Positions 1-6,610 of a DNA stretch of 11,717 bases are shown here, in pieces. How positions within the stretch are numbered: position 1 is the first letter of the stretch; each line of letters starts with the position of its first letter. The notes beneath the pieces are model-generated. The model worked only from the letters and a program-made list of their open reading frames with translations. It made no database searches and was not told the origin of the DNA. The DNA is from an uncultured Bacteroidales bacterium (GTDB lineage: Bacteria > Bacteroidota > Bacteroidia > Bacteroidales > Muribaculaceae): NCBI GenBank assembly GCA_900554715.1, contig USIN01000040.1:1-11717 (forward strand), written 5' to 3'. The position numbers and the translations under genes were made by a program.

Positions 1-1
1 T

Positions 2-1486
2 GACGGCACAGACGGCGAAAAGGGAGACAAGGGCGACAAAGGCGATAACGGCGCCAAGCCGCGCGGTCCGCAGAGATGGGCCGATTTGGCCGACGGTTTC
101 GCGTTTGAGAGCGGCGCAGAGGGCGAGGATTTCTTTGATATTGTGATAACCGAGAGTCTGAAGCCCGGGTCGACGACAGAAAAGCAGCTGAACTTTTTTG
201 TCTGCATACAGTCGCACCCGAAGAGCGCGTCAATACGGCCCGACGCGGCTGGGTCGCAGTACTGGAAGCCGATGTCGACCACCGAGTCAGTTGCGACGAT
301 GATATTGCTGGCGAAGTATATCTGCGTCGAGAACTTAGGCGCGCAGGCTATCGAGATGAAAGACGAAGACGGCAACATAATAGCGTGGATTCGCGACGGA
401 GACGTGCTTTTCAACAAAGGCACGTTCAGCAACGTGAAGGTGGTTGCCGGCGGCACGACCGAGCAGCGCATCGAGCTTGACCCGGAGACGAAGAGCATAC
501 GCATCTATGACGACGCGGGCAACGAGTGTCTGACAATCGACGGCACGCGACAGGAGCGTGAGGCCATCGAGGGATATAAGCTCGAGCTGACGGCGCCGGG
601 GTCGGCACTGACGCCATGGACGCTGCCGATAGCCGCGACGACGTCGACGGCGGGACTGACGCTGTCGCCGACGCTGCTGACGCTGACGCCGGCAGAGGAC
701 AGTTATATAACCGTCAATGTGCCGAAGCTGACGCTGACGGTCAAACGCGAGACACCCGGCAGTCCGACGGCGATAACGGGTGACACCGAGGTGAAAGTGA
801 CGTTGCAGGTGGCGCAGGGCACTGAGGTGGCCAACGAGGAGATTGGCAGCTATCTGCTCGAGAACGGCACGACGGTGACGGGCGAGCGCACGGTAGAGGT
901 CGAGAGCATCCGCAAGAGCTTCAAGGTCAAGGCGGGTGTGACGATGACGCTGAAACTATTTGTCGAGGCGCATTTCGCGTCGGGGTCGGTGAAGCTGACA
1001 GAGCCGACGGCGACGTATGTCTTCGACCGTTACCAGAGCAAGATTTTCGCCAACGGCATGACGCAGATGCGGACGAACCGCGACTATCTGACGATTTATG
1101 CTGATAAGAACGGGCGCATCTATCTCGACCGCGGGTCGACGGCGGGGTCGTGTCACCGCTTCAACGGCGTCAGCCAGCCGGCGACGCTCTATGCCGCCCG
1201 AGTGTGGAACGACATAGACAGTGCCAAACCGACGGTCTACGCCGGTGCGGCGACGGTCGTCAAGGGCCCGACGGCGGGGATGTGGTATGTGACGATGCCG
1301 GCAGACGCGCTCGTACACACCGGCAACACGCTTGCCTACCCGGTGTGCAACACGCCGGGATGGACTGTGGCGGAGACGGCGCGAGTGATGGTCGGCGACG
1401 CCCTGCGGTTTACGGTGATGACATGCAACGCATCGGGAACGCCGGCATGGGGCGCGGATTTCACCATTGAGATAAAACTTTATTAA
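2..1486 (+). CDS. Phage tail fibre/adhesin with collagen-like N-terminus (5' end cut by window)
   Basis: This is the C-terminal part of a phage tail or fibre protein; 494 residues are visible. The reading frame is open from position 2, so an internal TTG at 86 is not the true start. The first ~25 visible residues are collagen-like Gly-X-Y triplets (DGE KGD KGD KGD NGA), the trimerising stalk common in phage fibres, followed by a short RGPQRWADL linker. The rest is predicted beta-rich: a domain with an MKDEDGNIIAWIRDGD-like strand pattern, then a Thr/Val-rich region around visible residues 200-330, then a C-terminal domain rich in Gly, Thr and Tyr. No catalytic motif is seen. It heads a row of co-directional tail genes, so it probably acts in host recognition on the virion. 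The family is not recognised by name; the structural role is inferred from composition and context. Confidence 0.75.
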   Translation, partial: DGTDGEKGDKGDKGDNGAKPRGPQRWADLADGFAFESGAEGEDFFDIVITESLKPGSTTEKQLNFFVCIQSHPKSASIRPDAAGSQYWKPMSTTESVATMILLAKYICVENLGAQAIEMKDEDGNIIAWIRDGDVLFNKGTFSNVKVVAGGTTEQRIELDPETKSIRIYDDAGNECLTIDGTRQEREAIEGYKLELTAPGSALTPWTLPIAATTSTAGLTLSPTLLTLTPAEDSYITVNVPKLTLTVKRETPGSPTAITGDTEVKVTLQVAQGTEVANEEIGSYLLENGTTVTGERTVEVESIRKSFKVKAGVTMTLKLFVEAHFASGSVKLTEPTATYVFDRYQSKIFANGMTQMRTNRDYLTIYADKNGRIYLDRGSTAGSCHRFNGVSQPATLYAARVWNDIDSAKPTVYAGAATVVKGPTAGMWYVTMPADALVHTGNTLAYPVCNTPGWTVAETARVMVGDALRFTVMTCNASGTPAWGADFTIEIKLY

Positions 1487-1521
1487 TGCAATGCACAATG
1501 CACAATTCACAATGCACAATC
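1487..1521 (+). repeat. Tandem heptamer repeat CACAATN after a fibre gene
   Basis: Four contiguous heptamers of the form CACAATN lie at 1494-1521, preceded by a degenerate copy (TGCAATG) that begins right after the TAA stop at 1484-1486. A second array of the same unit lies at 3424-3451. Both are in gaps between tail genes. No ORF crosses either array. Confidence 0.8.
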
Positions 1522-1553
1522 TTTGACAATTAGCAATCAAATATATAAGGCTT

Positions 1554-2894
1554 ATGGCAACAAACGAATGTAACTGCAACACGGGAGCGACTGACGCGAC
1601 GGTGCGTCGGGTGTATTACAAGGACGACCTTGATTTCTATATGACTCTGCTCGACTGCGATGACGAGAATATAGGTGTCCCCGATTTTGACTGGCGCGCC
1701 CGACTGTGGACGTCGTCGAAAATGAACTATGTGACGGTATCGAGCGTCGGCGGGGTGAAGACCAACTGGCGCGACGAGGGCGACGGACGAATACACGTCG
1801 TGGTGGATAATCCGGGTCTTATGCCGGGCGACGTGCATATCGACTTCGAGGCGCTGCTGCCTAACGAGACTTTTGCTGACGGTACACGTAAGTTGGTAAA
1901 GCCATTTACAGCGCCGATACGTCTGACGAGGGACTGCGCTCCGTGTCCGTCGGCGATGGAGATAGAGCTGATGCTGCCATATGTCCGCGGCAAGGCTCTG
2001 ACGTTTGATGACCTGACCGACGCCGAGAAAGACGCGTTCGCACAGCAGGCGGCAGACCTTGTGACAATCGAAGACCTCGGCGTGGCAAGCGACGAAGAGG
2101 TCGACGAGGCGATGGGCGAGCTTTTAGACACGCCTCCAACAGCAGAGAAGAAAGCATTTCATCTCGACCGCCGCATACGCCGCGGCATCATGCCGGCCAA
2201 GGCAAGACCGGGGATTGTGTATTATGACCGCGGCTATGTCAAGATAACCCCTCATCGTTATGACGACAATAAAGATCCTATTACGCAAAATCAGTGGGAT
2301 ATTACGTTTTTGAAAAACTTTATTAATACAATCAGTATCGAGATAAGATATTCGGAACCCGGCCAGGGCGGAGGTCTCGAAATGCCGGAGTCTAATTATA
2401 AAATCACAGAAATCAACGGACGTACAATCATAACATTCCTAAGTGTTTCTAATCATGAGGAAACATATTGGTTACGGTTGGATAACGATGATACGGGCTA
2501 TGATGACAAACTCAGAGAAGCACAAGGAGTGATGTATATCGGCAGTAACGGGCTGCTTCGTCGTTTCCCGTTTGAAAATCTGAGTAGCGAGGTTGGTGAT
2601 GCTGCTGAATATGCTCCCGATTTCAACGATAATATGCTGCTGATTTTTCAAAAAAGATTTGATAATGCTTCCAGCGCCTCTGAAATACGAGGCTTTGATG
2701 TCAAAACATGGAACTGCCCGCACAAAAGATATCGTATAGACGGCAAAGCATTGAGGAAATTTTGTAAGACAACAAAATATAATCACCGAACTCAAGGATT
2801 GTTTGCCGTGAGAATCATAAGCAAAAAAGGCTATAAAAGCAAATGGAGAAAGCTATATTGCACAACAAGCGGACAGTGTTTATGGCTGATATAA
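1554..2894 (+). CDS. Phage baseplate/tail fibre protein with exchanged C-terminal module
   Basis: This 446-residue protein appears to be built in modules. Residues ~1-135 form a beta-rich domain resembling the N-terminal baseplate-anchoring domains of Bacteroidales and Gram-positive phage fibre proteins (BppU-like; resemblance only). Residues ~145-205 are acidic and helical, with an LTFDDLTDAEKDAF motif typical of fibre linkers. Residues ~230-446 form a basic, Cys- and Tyr-containing C-terminal domain that I do not recognise. The DNA changes sharply at about 2255: upstream it is GC-rich like its neighbours, downstream it is clearly AT-rich to the stop. This suggests the receptor-facing half was acquired separately. 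The ATG at 1554 is preceded by an AT-rich leader with no strong Shine-Dalgarno, as is usual in Bacteroidota. The stop is followed within 10 bases by the terminator of an opposing small RNA unit. Confidence 0.75.
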   Translation: MATNECNCNTGATDATVRRVYYKDDLDFYMTLLDCDDENIGVPDFDWRARLWTSSKMNYVTVSSVGGVKTNWRDEGDGRIHVVVDNPGLMPGDVHIDFEALLPNETFADGTRKLVKPFTAPIRLTRDCAPCPSAMEIELMLPYVRGKALTFDDLTDAEKDAFAQQAADLVTIEDLGVASDEEVDEAMGELLDTPPTAEKKAFHLDRRIRRGIMPAKARPGIVYYDRGYVKITPHRYDDNKDPITQNQWDITFLKNFINTISIEIRYSEPGQGGGLEMPESNYKITEINGRTIITFLSVSNHEETYWLRLDNDDTGYDDKLREAQGVMYIGSNGLLRRFPFENLSSEVGDAAEYAPDFNDNMLLIFQKRFDNASSASEIRGFDVKTWNCPHKRYRIDGKALRKFCKTTKYNHRTQGLFAVRIISKKGYKSKWRKLYCTTSGQCLWLI

Positions 2895-2949
2895 AAAAAG
2901 CCCGAGCAAGAGCAACTCCGTTAACACCTTGTAAGCTCTCCGCAGGGGC
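2891..2949 (-). terminator. Intrinsic terminator closing the small RNA
   Basis: The - strand arms GCCC (2946-2949) and GGGC (2900-2903) enclose an inner 6-bp stem, and the closing arm is followed directly by seven T. The T-run overlaps the TAA stop (2892-2894) of the + strand fibre gene. The orientation is clear because the T-run exists only on the - strand side. Confidence 0.6.
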
Positions 2950-2951
2950 AT
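2893..2951 (-). ncRNA. Putative small RNA of ~58 nt, antisense to the late phage transcript
   Basis: A consensus Bacteroidota promoter reads leftward into a short segment that ends in an intrinsic terminator. The predicted RNA starts near 2950. It folds with an outer GCCC (2946-2949) pairing GGGC (2900-2903) and an inner GAGAGC pairing GCUCUU, then ends in seven U from 2899 to 2893. On the + strand the same hairpin has no T-run, so it is not a terminator for the upstream + strand gene. The segment also contains a 23-codon ORF (ATG at 2949-2951, stop at 2880-2882) encoding a short basic-then-leucine-rich hydrophobic peptide. Its ATG falls at the predicted start site, so it would be leaderless, and its stop lies past the T-run. 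A non-coding RNA is the simpler reading. Function unknown. Confidence 0.55.
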
Positions 2952-2953
2952 CA

Positions 2954-2984
2954 CAAAGATAGCAACAATAATCGGATAATCAAA
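2954..2984 (-). promoter_or_regulatory. Consensus Bacteroidota promoter, reading leftward
   Basis: On the - strand TTTG (2981-2984) is separated by exactly 19 bases from TATCTTTG (2954-2961). This matches the Bacteroidota primary sigma consensus TTTG-N19-21-TAnnTTTG without mismatch. It points away from the gene at 2993 and into the small RNA segment. The tRNA-Leu gene in the same window has the same type of promoter with a 20-base spacer. Confidence 0.75.
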
Positions 2985-2992
2985 GAAAAACG

Positions 2993-3421
2993 ATGGAAAA
3001 GAGTGATAAAAAAGATAAAATTCTTCTTGTCCGGCATCTCGGGCGGATAACGTCGTGGCTGAAGAGCTATGTCGACAGCTTTTTCGGGCGAGCGACAGAG
3101 GCGACAAAGGCACTGCGGGCCACCGACGAGGCAGTCAGAACCGCCGAAGCGCAGCGGGTGGCGGCAGAGGAGTTGAGAATCTACAACGAGACGCAGCGTA
3201 TCTCTGACGAACAGAATCGCGTGGTGGCAGAGACGTCGAGAGTAAATGCCGAGAAGACACGCACGGCCAATGAGACGGCGCGCGTGAGCGCGGAGGCAGA
3301 CCGTGACGCGGCTGAGAAGGAACGCGCAAGGGTGTTCGCGACCTACGCGGCGACGATAAGCGATTTGCAGACGCGGCTGACGGCGTTGGAGAGCAAGCGG
3401 TCAATCATACTTGAGGATTAA
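2993..3421 (+). CDS. Small phage tail protein with regular coiled coil
   Basis: This is a 142-residue protein. Residues ~1-45 are basic, with an amphipathic segment around WLKSYVDSFFGRATEATKAL. Residues 53-111 are a near-perfect run of heptads of the form xxRxxxE: Arg at 55, 62, 69, 76, 83, 90, 97, 104 and 111, and Glu at 59, 66, 73, 80, 87, 94, 101 and 108. The i,i+4 Arg-Glu pairing suggests one long stable helix, probably a trimeric or dimeric coiled coil. The C-terminus (ISDLQTRLTALESKR) is another coiled-coil-like segment. No enzymatic motif is seen. Its place between fibre genes suggests a connector or fibre shaft subunit. Similar Arg/Glu heptad proteins are common among phage tail genes. 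It is preceded by an A-rich leader rather than a strong Shine-Dalgarno. Confidence 0.75.
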   Translation: MEKSDKKDKILLVRHLGRITSWLKSYVDSFFGRATEATKALRATDEAVRTAEAQRVAAEELRIYNETQRISDEQNRVVAETSRVNAEKTRTANETARVSAEADRDAAEKERARVFATYAATISDLQTRLTALESKRSIILED

Positions 3422-3423
3422 TG

Positions 3424-3451
3424 CACGATTCACAATGCACAATTCACAATT
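3424..3451 (+). repeat. Second CACAATN tandem heptamer array
   Basis: Four contiguous heptamers (CACGATT, CACAATG, CACAATT, CACAATT) begin four bases after the last base of the coiled-coil gene. The unit is the same as in the array at 1494-1521. The array is followed at 3452-3485 by an A-rich tract with AAGAACA/ATAAGAACA-like units that leads up to the next start codon at 3498. Confidence 0.8.
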
Positions 3452-3497
3452 AAGAACAAAAGGCAAAAGAACATAAGAACACAAGATTATTAATTAT

Positions 3498-5846
3498 ATG
3501 GAACAGACGGATAAGAAGATTTCTCAGATGCCGCCGCTACAGACGGTCAGCGGTGAGGAGCTGGTGCCCGTGGTAAAGAGCGGCGGCAATTACAGTGCGC
3601 TCGTCAGTCAGATTGTGGCGCTGGCGCGTCAGACGATGGTCGTGGCGCAGGCGGGCAAGGGCTTGTCGGCGAATGATTTCACGGACGCTCTGAAAGCGAA
3701 GCTCGAAGGGCTGTCGAATTACGACGACACGCAGGTAAGGGCGCTGATAACGGCTATCAATGGACGCCTCGACACGATTCTCGGCGACGGGGCGTCGACG
3801 GCGATTGACACGTTCAACGAAATCGAGGCGTTCCTTGCAGGCATCACTGACACGCAGACGCTGACGGGCTTATTGCAGCAGCAGAAACAGACGATAACGG
3901 CGGAGACTGACGATAAACTCGCGGGCAAGGTCGACAAGGTCAGCGGCAAAGGCCTCAGCGCAAACGATTACACGGATGAGGACAAGGCAAAGCTGGCAGG
4001 GCTGTTGCCGAACGGACAGTTCGGCTATACAGGTCATTACGGTATGGATGGCAAATTTTATACCGCCCCGAATTATGCCAACAGTGGCCTGGTGCCCGTC
4101 AACCGCAATTTCGACATTGAGTTTGCAGCCAATGTCGGCGGCAGTGTTGCCTCTGTGGTTTTTTATGACGGCGCCAAGAGGTTTATAAGTGCCATCCAGA
4201 TACCGCAGACTCTTGCGGCGCAGGTTCTGCCGGCAGCGGATATCCCGGAGGATGCCACATTCTTTATAATCTCCACCGCCTCGCCGGCTCAGTCGTATTA
4301 CCGCAACGGTCTTACCATCGAATCTCGAGAGGGCGCAATGGCAGAGGCGCTGGCTTCTTTGGGCAGGGGCCTCGTCGATCAGTTCATAATCAAAGGCTAT
4401 TTTCTCGGCAAGCGTGGAAATGTTAATGTCGCAAGCACAGAAAACACGGGTATCACTCCGCTGTTGCCCCTGAGCAAAACTTATCCTATTGTCTTGAAGA
4501 ATGTAAGAGCCTATAATAATGCCGTTGCGGTATGTTTTTATGACGCTGCCGGCTTGTTCATCTCTTATCCCGAAGCGATACAGAATCTTGACGGTGATTA
4601 CACCATACAGCCGTCTGATTTTCCCGAAAACGCTGTTTTCTTTAGGGGCTGCACCGAAAGAACAGGGTCATCATACTCAAATGGCCCGAGCATCGAATCT
4701 CGAGAGGGCGCTGTCAGCGAGGCGATACAGGCGGCGCTGACTGCCGCTGTCGACGAAGCGCTTATCGCCGAAGCTACCGCGGCTGGCGCGGTCTACAACA
4801 GAGCCACGGGGTATTTCGAGCTGAACACACTGACGGACATAACGGCCAAGCAGATGAGAAAGATATTAGCAGCTGGGGCAAGGCAATCTTCGACGCTTCC
4901 CTGGGCATACGTATCGTCTACAATCCGTACACATCTTCCAAGAGTAGGCATAGGACAAGCCGCTAATGCAGTTAGCACCTTTCGAAGCTGTTCTTTTTTA
5001 GAGACAGTTGAGATGCCAAATATGATATTGCAAGGCGATGTGTTCTTCAATTGCAATCAATTAAGAAGTGTCAATTGGAAAGGGATACCGATATACAACC
5101 TCAATAACACCGCAAATGCTAATTTCCAAGGCTGCTCAAAGCTCGTCGAATTACGTGGCTGCCTCAGAAGCAATTTTGATTTCAATATCGCCGATTCGCC
5201 TCTCTTATCCCTCGCCTCAATCCAGTGCATGGTCGACTACGCTTACAACACGGCGCCAATAACCGTGACGGTACATCCGACAGTATACGGCAAACTGACC
5301 GACGAGCAGGCCGACATCATGGCACTGTTACCGGAGAATCTGCTTGGGGGGATATCTAACCATAGCGGAGGCGTGACTGTAATCGACGGTGGCATAGAGA
5401 TTACTGCGACCCGCCAATATGTGCGATTCAATCACTCTCCACACCTCGTTAACAAAGGTCTGGGGAAACTTACTATAGCCTGTGACGTCGAGGGGTTGGG
5501 CGATGGTGAGTTGATAAAATTGGCGGTTGGTGCCGCCAATGATGTGCCGCGCCCGGAATGGATTATCTCAGCCAACGGCAGAGCGGTGTTCAGTTTTGAC
5601 ACTTCGGCCTACTGCAATGATTCGACATTATCAAATTCATTTCTTTTGTATGATAACCGCGACAGTTTCAACGGTCAAAGCGTTAAGCTCACCAACTTCA
5701 AGCTGTCATACGGCGAGCATGACGCGCTGCCGTACACGCCGCCGCTGTCGTCTATAACCGACGATGCGACACGTGAGAAAGCCGAATGGCTCAGTCTTAT
5801 GCAAATCGCAGAGGCGCGGGAAATCAATTTTGTGACAACTGAATAA
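3498..5846 (+). CDS. Large modular phage tail fibre / receptor-binding protein
   Basis: This is a 782-residue fibre protein with visible modules. Residues 1-45 are a short attachment segment (ISQMPPLQTVSGEELVPV). Two copies of a common fibre motif follow, GLSANDFTDALKAKLEGL (55-72) and GLSANDYTDEDKAKLAGL (152-169). Two diverged copies of a ~95-residue beta domain span ~195-287 and ~320-412, each closing with an IESREGA motif. A helical spacer (~403-430) precedes a leucine-rich-repeat-like section (~495-560, with FRSCSFLETVEMPN and NFQGCSKLVELRG spacing as in BspA-type repeats). Residues ~625-750 look like a jelly-roll sugar-binding fold ending in KLSYGEHDALPYTPP, a motif frequent at fibre C-termini. 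The overall role is most likely binding of host surface glycans or proteins. It follows the heptamer array at 3424-3451. The LRR-encoding DNA is more AT-rich than the rest. Confidence 0.8.
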   Translation: MEQTDKKISQMPPLQTVSGEELVPVVKSGGNYSALVSQIVALARQTMVVAQAGKGLSANDFTDALKAKLEGLSNYDDTQVRALITAINGRLDTILGDGASTAIDTFNEIEAFLAGITDTQTLTGLLQQQKQTITAETDDKLAGKVDKVSGKGLSANDYTDEDKAKLAGLLPNGQFGYTGHYGMDGKFYTAPNYANSGLVPVNRNFDIEFAANVGGSVASVVFYDGAKRFISAIQIPQTLAAQVLPAADIPEDATFFIISTASPAQSYYRNGLTIESREGAMAEALASLGRGLVDQFIIKGYFLGKRGNVNVASTENTGITPLLPLSKTYPIVLKNVRAYNNAVAVCFYDAAGLFISYPEAIQNLDGDYTIQPSDFPENAVFFRGCTERTGSSYSNGPSIESREGAVSEAIQAALTAAVDEALIAEATAAGAVYNRATGYFELNTLTDITAKQMRKILAAGARQSSTLPWAYVSSTIRTHLPRVGIGQAANAVSTFRSCSFLETVEMPNMILQGDVFFNCNQLRSVNWKGIPIYNLNNTANANFQGCSKLVELRGCLRSNFDFNIADSPLLSLASIQCMVDYAYNTAPITVTVHPTVYGKLTDEQADIMALLPENLLGGISNHSGGVTVIDGGIEITATRQYVRFNHSPHLVNKGLGKLTIACDVEGLGDGELIKLAVGAANDVPRPEWIISANGRAVFSFDTSAYCNDSTLSNSFLLYDNRDSFNGQSVKLTNFKLSYGEHDALPYTPPLSSITDDATREKAEWLSLMQIAEAREINFVTTE
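4316..4711 (+). repeat. In-frame 375-bp period duplication in the fibre gene
   Basis: An identical 21-base sequence containing a CTCGAG core occurs at 4316-4336 and 4691-4711, exactly 375 bases (125 codons) apart. The flanking proteins align as diverged copies (VVFYDGAKRFIS against VCFYDAAGLFIS; PEDATFF against PENAVFF). This marks an ancient tandem duplication of a fibre domain, with the boundary motif kept nearly intact. Confidence 0.8.
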
Positions 5847-5858
5847 AAATTATAAGCA

Positions 5859-6350
5859 ATGGAAACAAAACATCTATCGAACGGACGGGTCGAAATCTCG
5901 ACCGACGTCGCCCATGTGATTAGAAAAATAGGAGACAGCAACCCGACAGACGTCCGTCGCCGCCGAGTCTCGGCTGACGAAATCGACCAATGGGAGGAGG
6001 TAGCCGTCGAGGATATGCGGCCTTACTCAGACGAGCAGTATAACGCCAAGGTGGCTGAACTTGTGGCCGAGCGCTATCCGCTGACAGAGGAGAACGCCAT
6101 CACCCGCAAGCTGCTTTTCAAACTTCTACACCCCGAGGCTTCGACAATCGACGAGTCGGGCGAAGACACGGAGCTGCCTAAAGAAGTGGCGCAGTTTGAG
6201 GCTTATAACGCCTATGTCGAGGACTGTAAGCTGCGAGCCAAGAACCCTGAGCTATATGTCGAGGCAGAGGAGTCAGACGAGTCGGACAATTCGGACTTAG
6301 CGGACGTGGTCGATGAACTATCAAGCGAGGAGGGTGGCAGCGATGAATGA
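5859..6350 (+). CDS. Acidic phage protein, unknown function
   Basis: This 163-residue protein is strongly acidic at its C-terminus (residues ~130-163 are mostly Glu, Asp and Ser). The central part, with YSDEQYNAKVAELVAERYPL and FEAYNAYVEDCKLRAKNPEL, is predicted helical and resembles hypothetical proteins often found between fibre and lysis genes in Bacteroidales prophages. No catalytic motif, signal peptide or membrane segment is seen. It starts 12 bases after the large fibre gene ends and overlaps the next gene by 8 bases, so it belongs to the same late operon. A fibre chaperone or tail assembly role is possible from position, but nothing in the sequence proves it. Confidence 0.7.
   Translation: METKHLSNGRVEISTDVAHVIRKIGDSNPTDVRRRRVSADEIDQWEEVAVEDMRPYSDEQYNAKVAELVAERYPLTEENAITRKLLFKLLHPEASTIDESGEDTELPKEVAQFEAYNAYVEDCKLRAKNPELYVEAEESDESDNSDLADVVDELSSEEGGSDE
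6328..6333 (+). promoter_or_regulatory. Strong Shine-Dalgarno (AGGAGG) that decides the 6343 start
   Basis: AGGAGG lies nine bases before the ATG at 6343, inside the Glu-rich 3' end of the upstream gene. Strong Shine-Dalgarno sites are uncommon in Bacteroidota. This one may be partly a by-product of GAG GAG GGT codons, but its spacing fits initiation at 6343. Confidence 0.5.
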
Positions 6351-6609
6351 CAAGTTGCTGCATTTTTTAGTGTGTGTGGCTATCGCGGCGGTAATGGCGG
6401 CAGTGATGATGGTGACAGGGGCGACGGTGGTGCAGACGGCCATCGCCTCGGTCGGCGCTGCCATGTCGGCAGGCCTCGGCAAGGAATATGGTGACCGCTG
6501 CGCCGTCGGCAACCACTGGGACTGGGTCGACCTCGCAGCCGACCTCGCCGGCGCCGTCGTCGGAACGGTGGTGGTGTTAGGCGTATGTGAGCTATGTAAA
6601 TTAATCTAA
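6343..6609 (+). CDS. Small two-helix membrane protein, YfiM/DUF2279-like; holin candidate
   Basis: This 88-residue membrane protein was called from the ATG at 6343 rather than an in-frame ATG at 6313, because 6343 has an AGGAGG site nine bases upstream and overlaps the preceding stop in the compact ATGAATGA arrangement. Hydrophobic helices span ~5-26 and ~64-84, with a short polar segment between. DKLLHF near the N-terminus, GLGKEYGD around 44-51 and DWVDLAADLAGAVVG around 60-74 match the pattern of YfiM/DUF2279-like small membrane proteins. Its place just before the endolysin makes a holin or other lysis-associated membrane role plausible. That role is inferred from context and size; the family itself is not established as a holin. 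Confidence 0.7.
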   Translation: MNDKLLHFLVCVAIAAVMAAVMMVTGATVVQTAIASVGAAMSAGLGKEYGDRCAVGNHWDWVDLAADLAGAVVGTVVVLGVCELCKLI

Positions 6610-6610
6610 T

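Noticed and set aside
1487..1521. CRISPR-like array
   Set aside because: The 7-bp units are contiguous without spacers, and there is no cas gene.
1523..1547. Sigma70-like TTGACA/TATAAG promoter before the second fibre gene
   Set aside because: Spacing is poor (about 15 bases), Bacteroidota use a different consensus, and the TAnnTTTG element here has a mismatch and no upstream TTTG at the right distance.
956..1582. Long - strand ORF of 208 codons opposite the first fibre gene
   Set aside because: Arg/His-rich shadow of a GC-rich coding strand; no domain, and the + strand frame has clear fibre features.
1474..2327. Shared 14-base AAAACTTTATTAAT at 1474-1487 and 2314-2327
   Set aside because: It is AT-rich, read in different frames, and short enough to be chance, although the second copy does fall near the start of the AT-rich module.
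2891..2984. Phase-variable invertible promoter
   Set aside because: I found no inverted repeats flanking the promoter that could serve as recombination sites, and no invertase gene is in the window.
2255..5846. Diversity-generating retroelement variable region in the fibre genes
   Set aside because: No reverse transcriptase, accessory gene or template-like near-repeat with adenine-specific differences is present in the window. A DGR elsewhere in the phage cannot be excluded.
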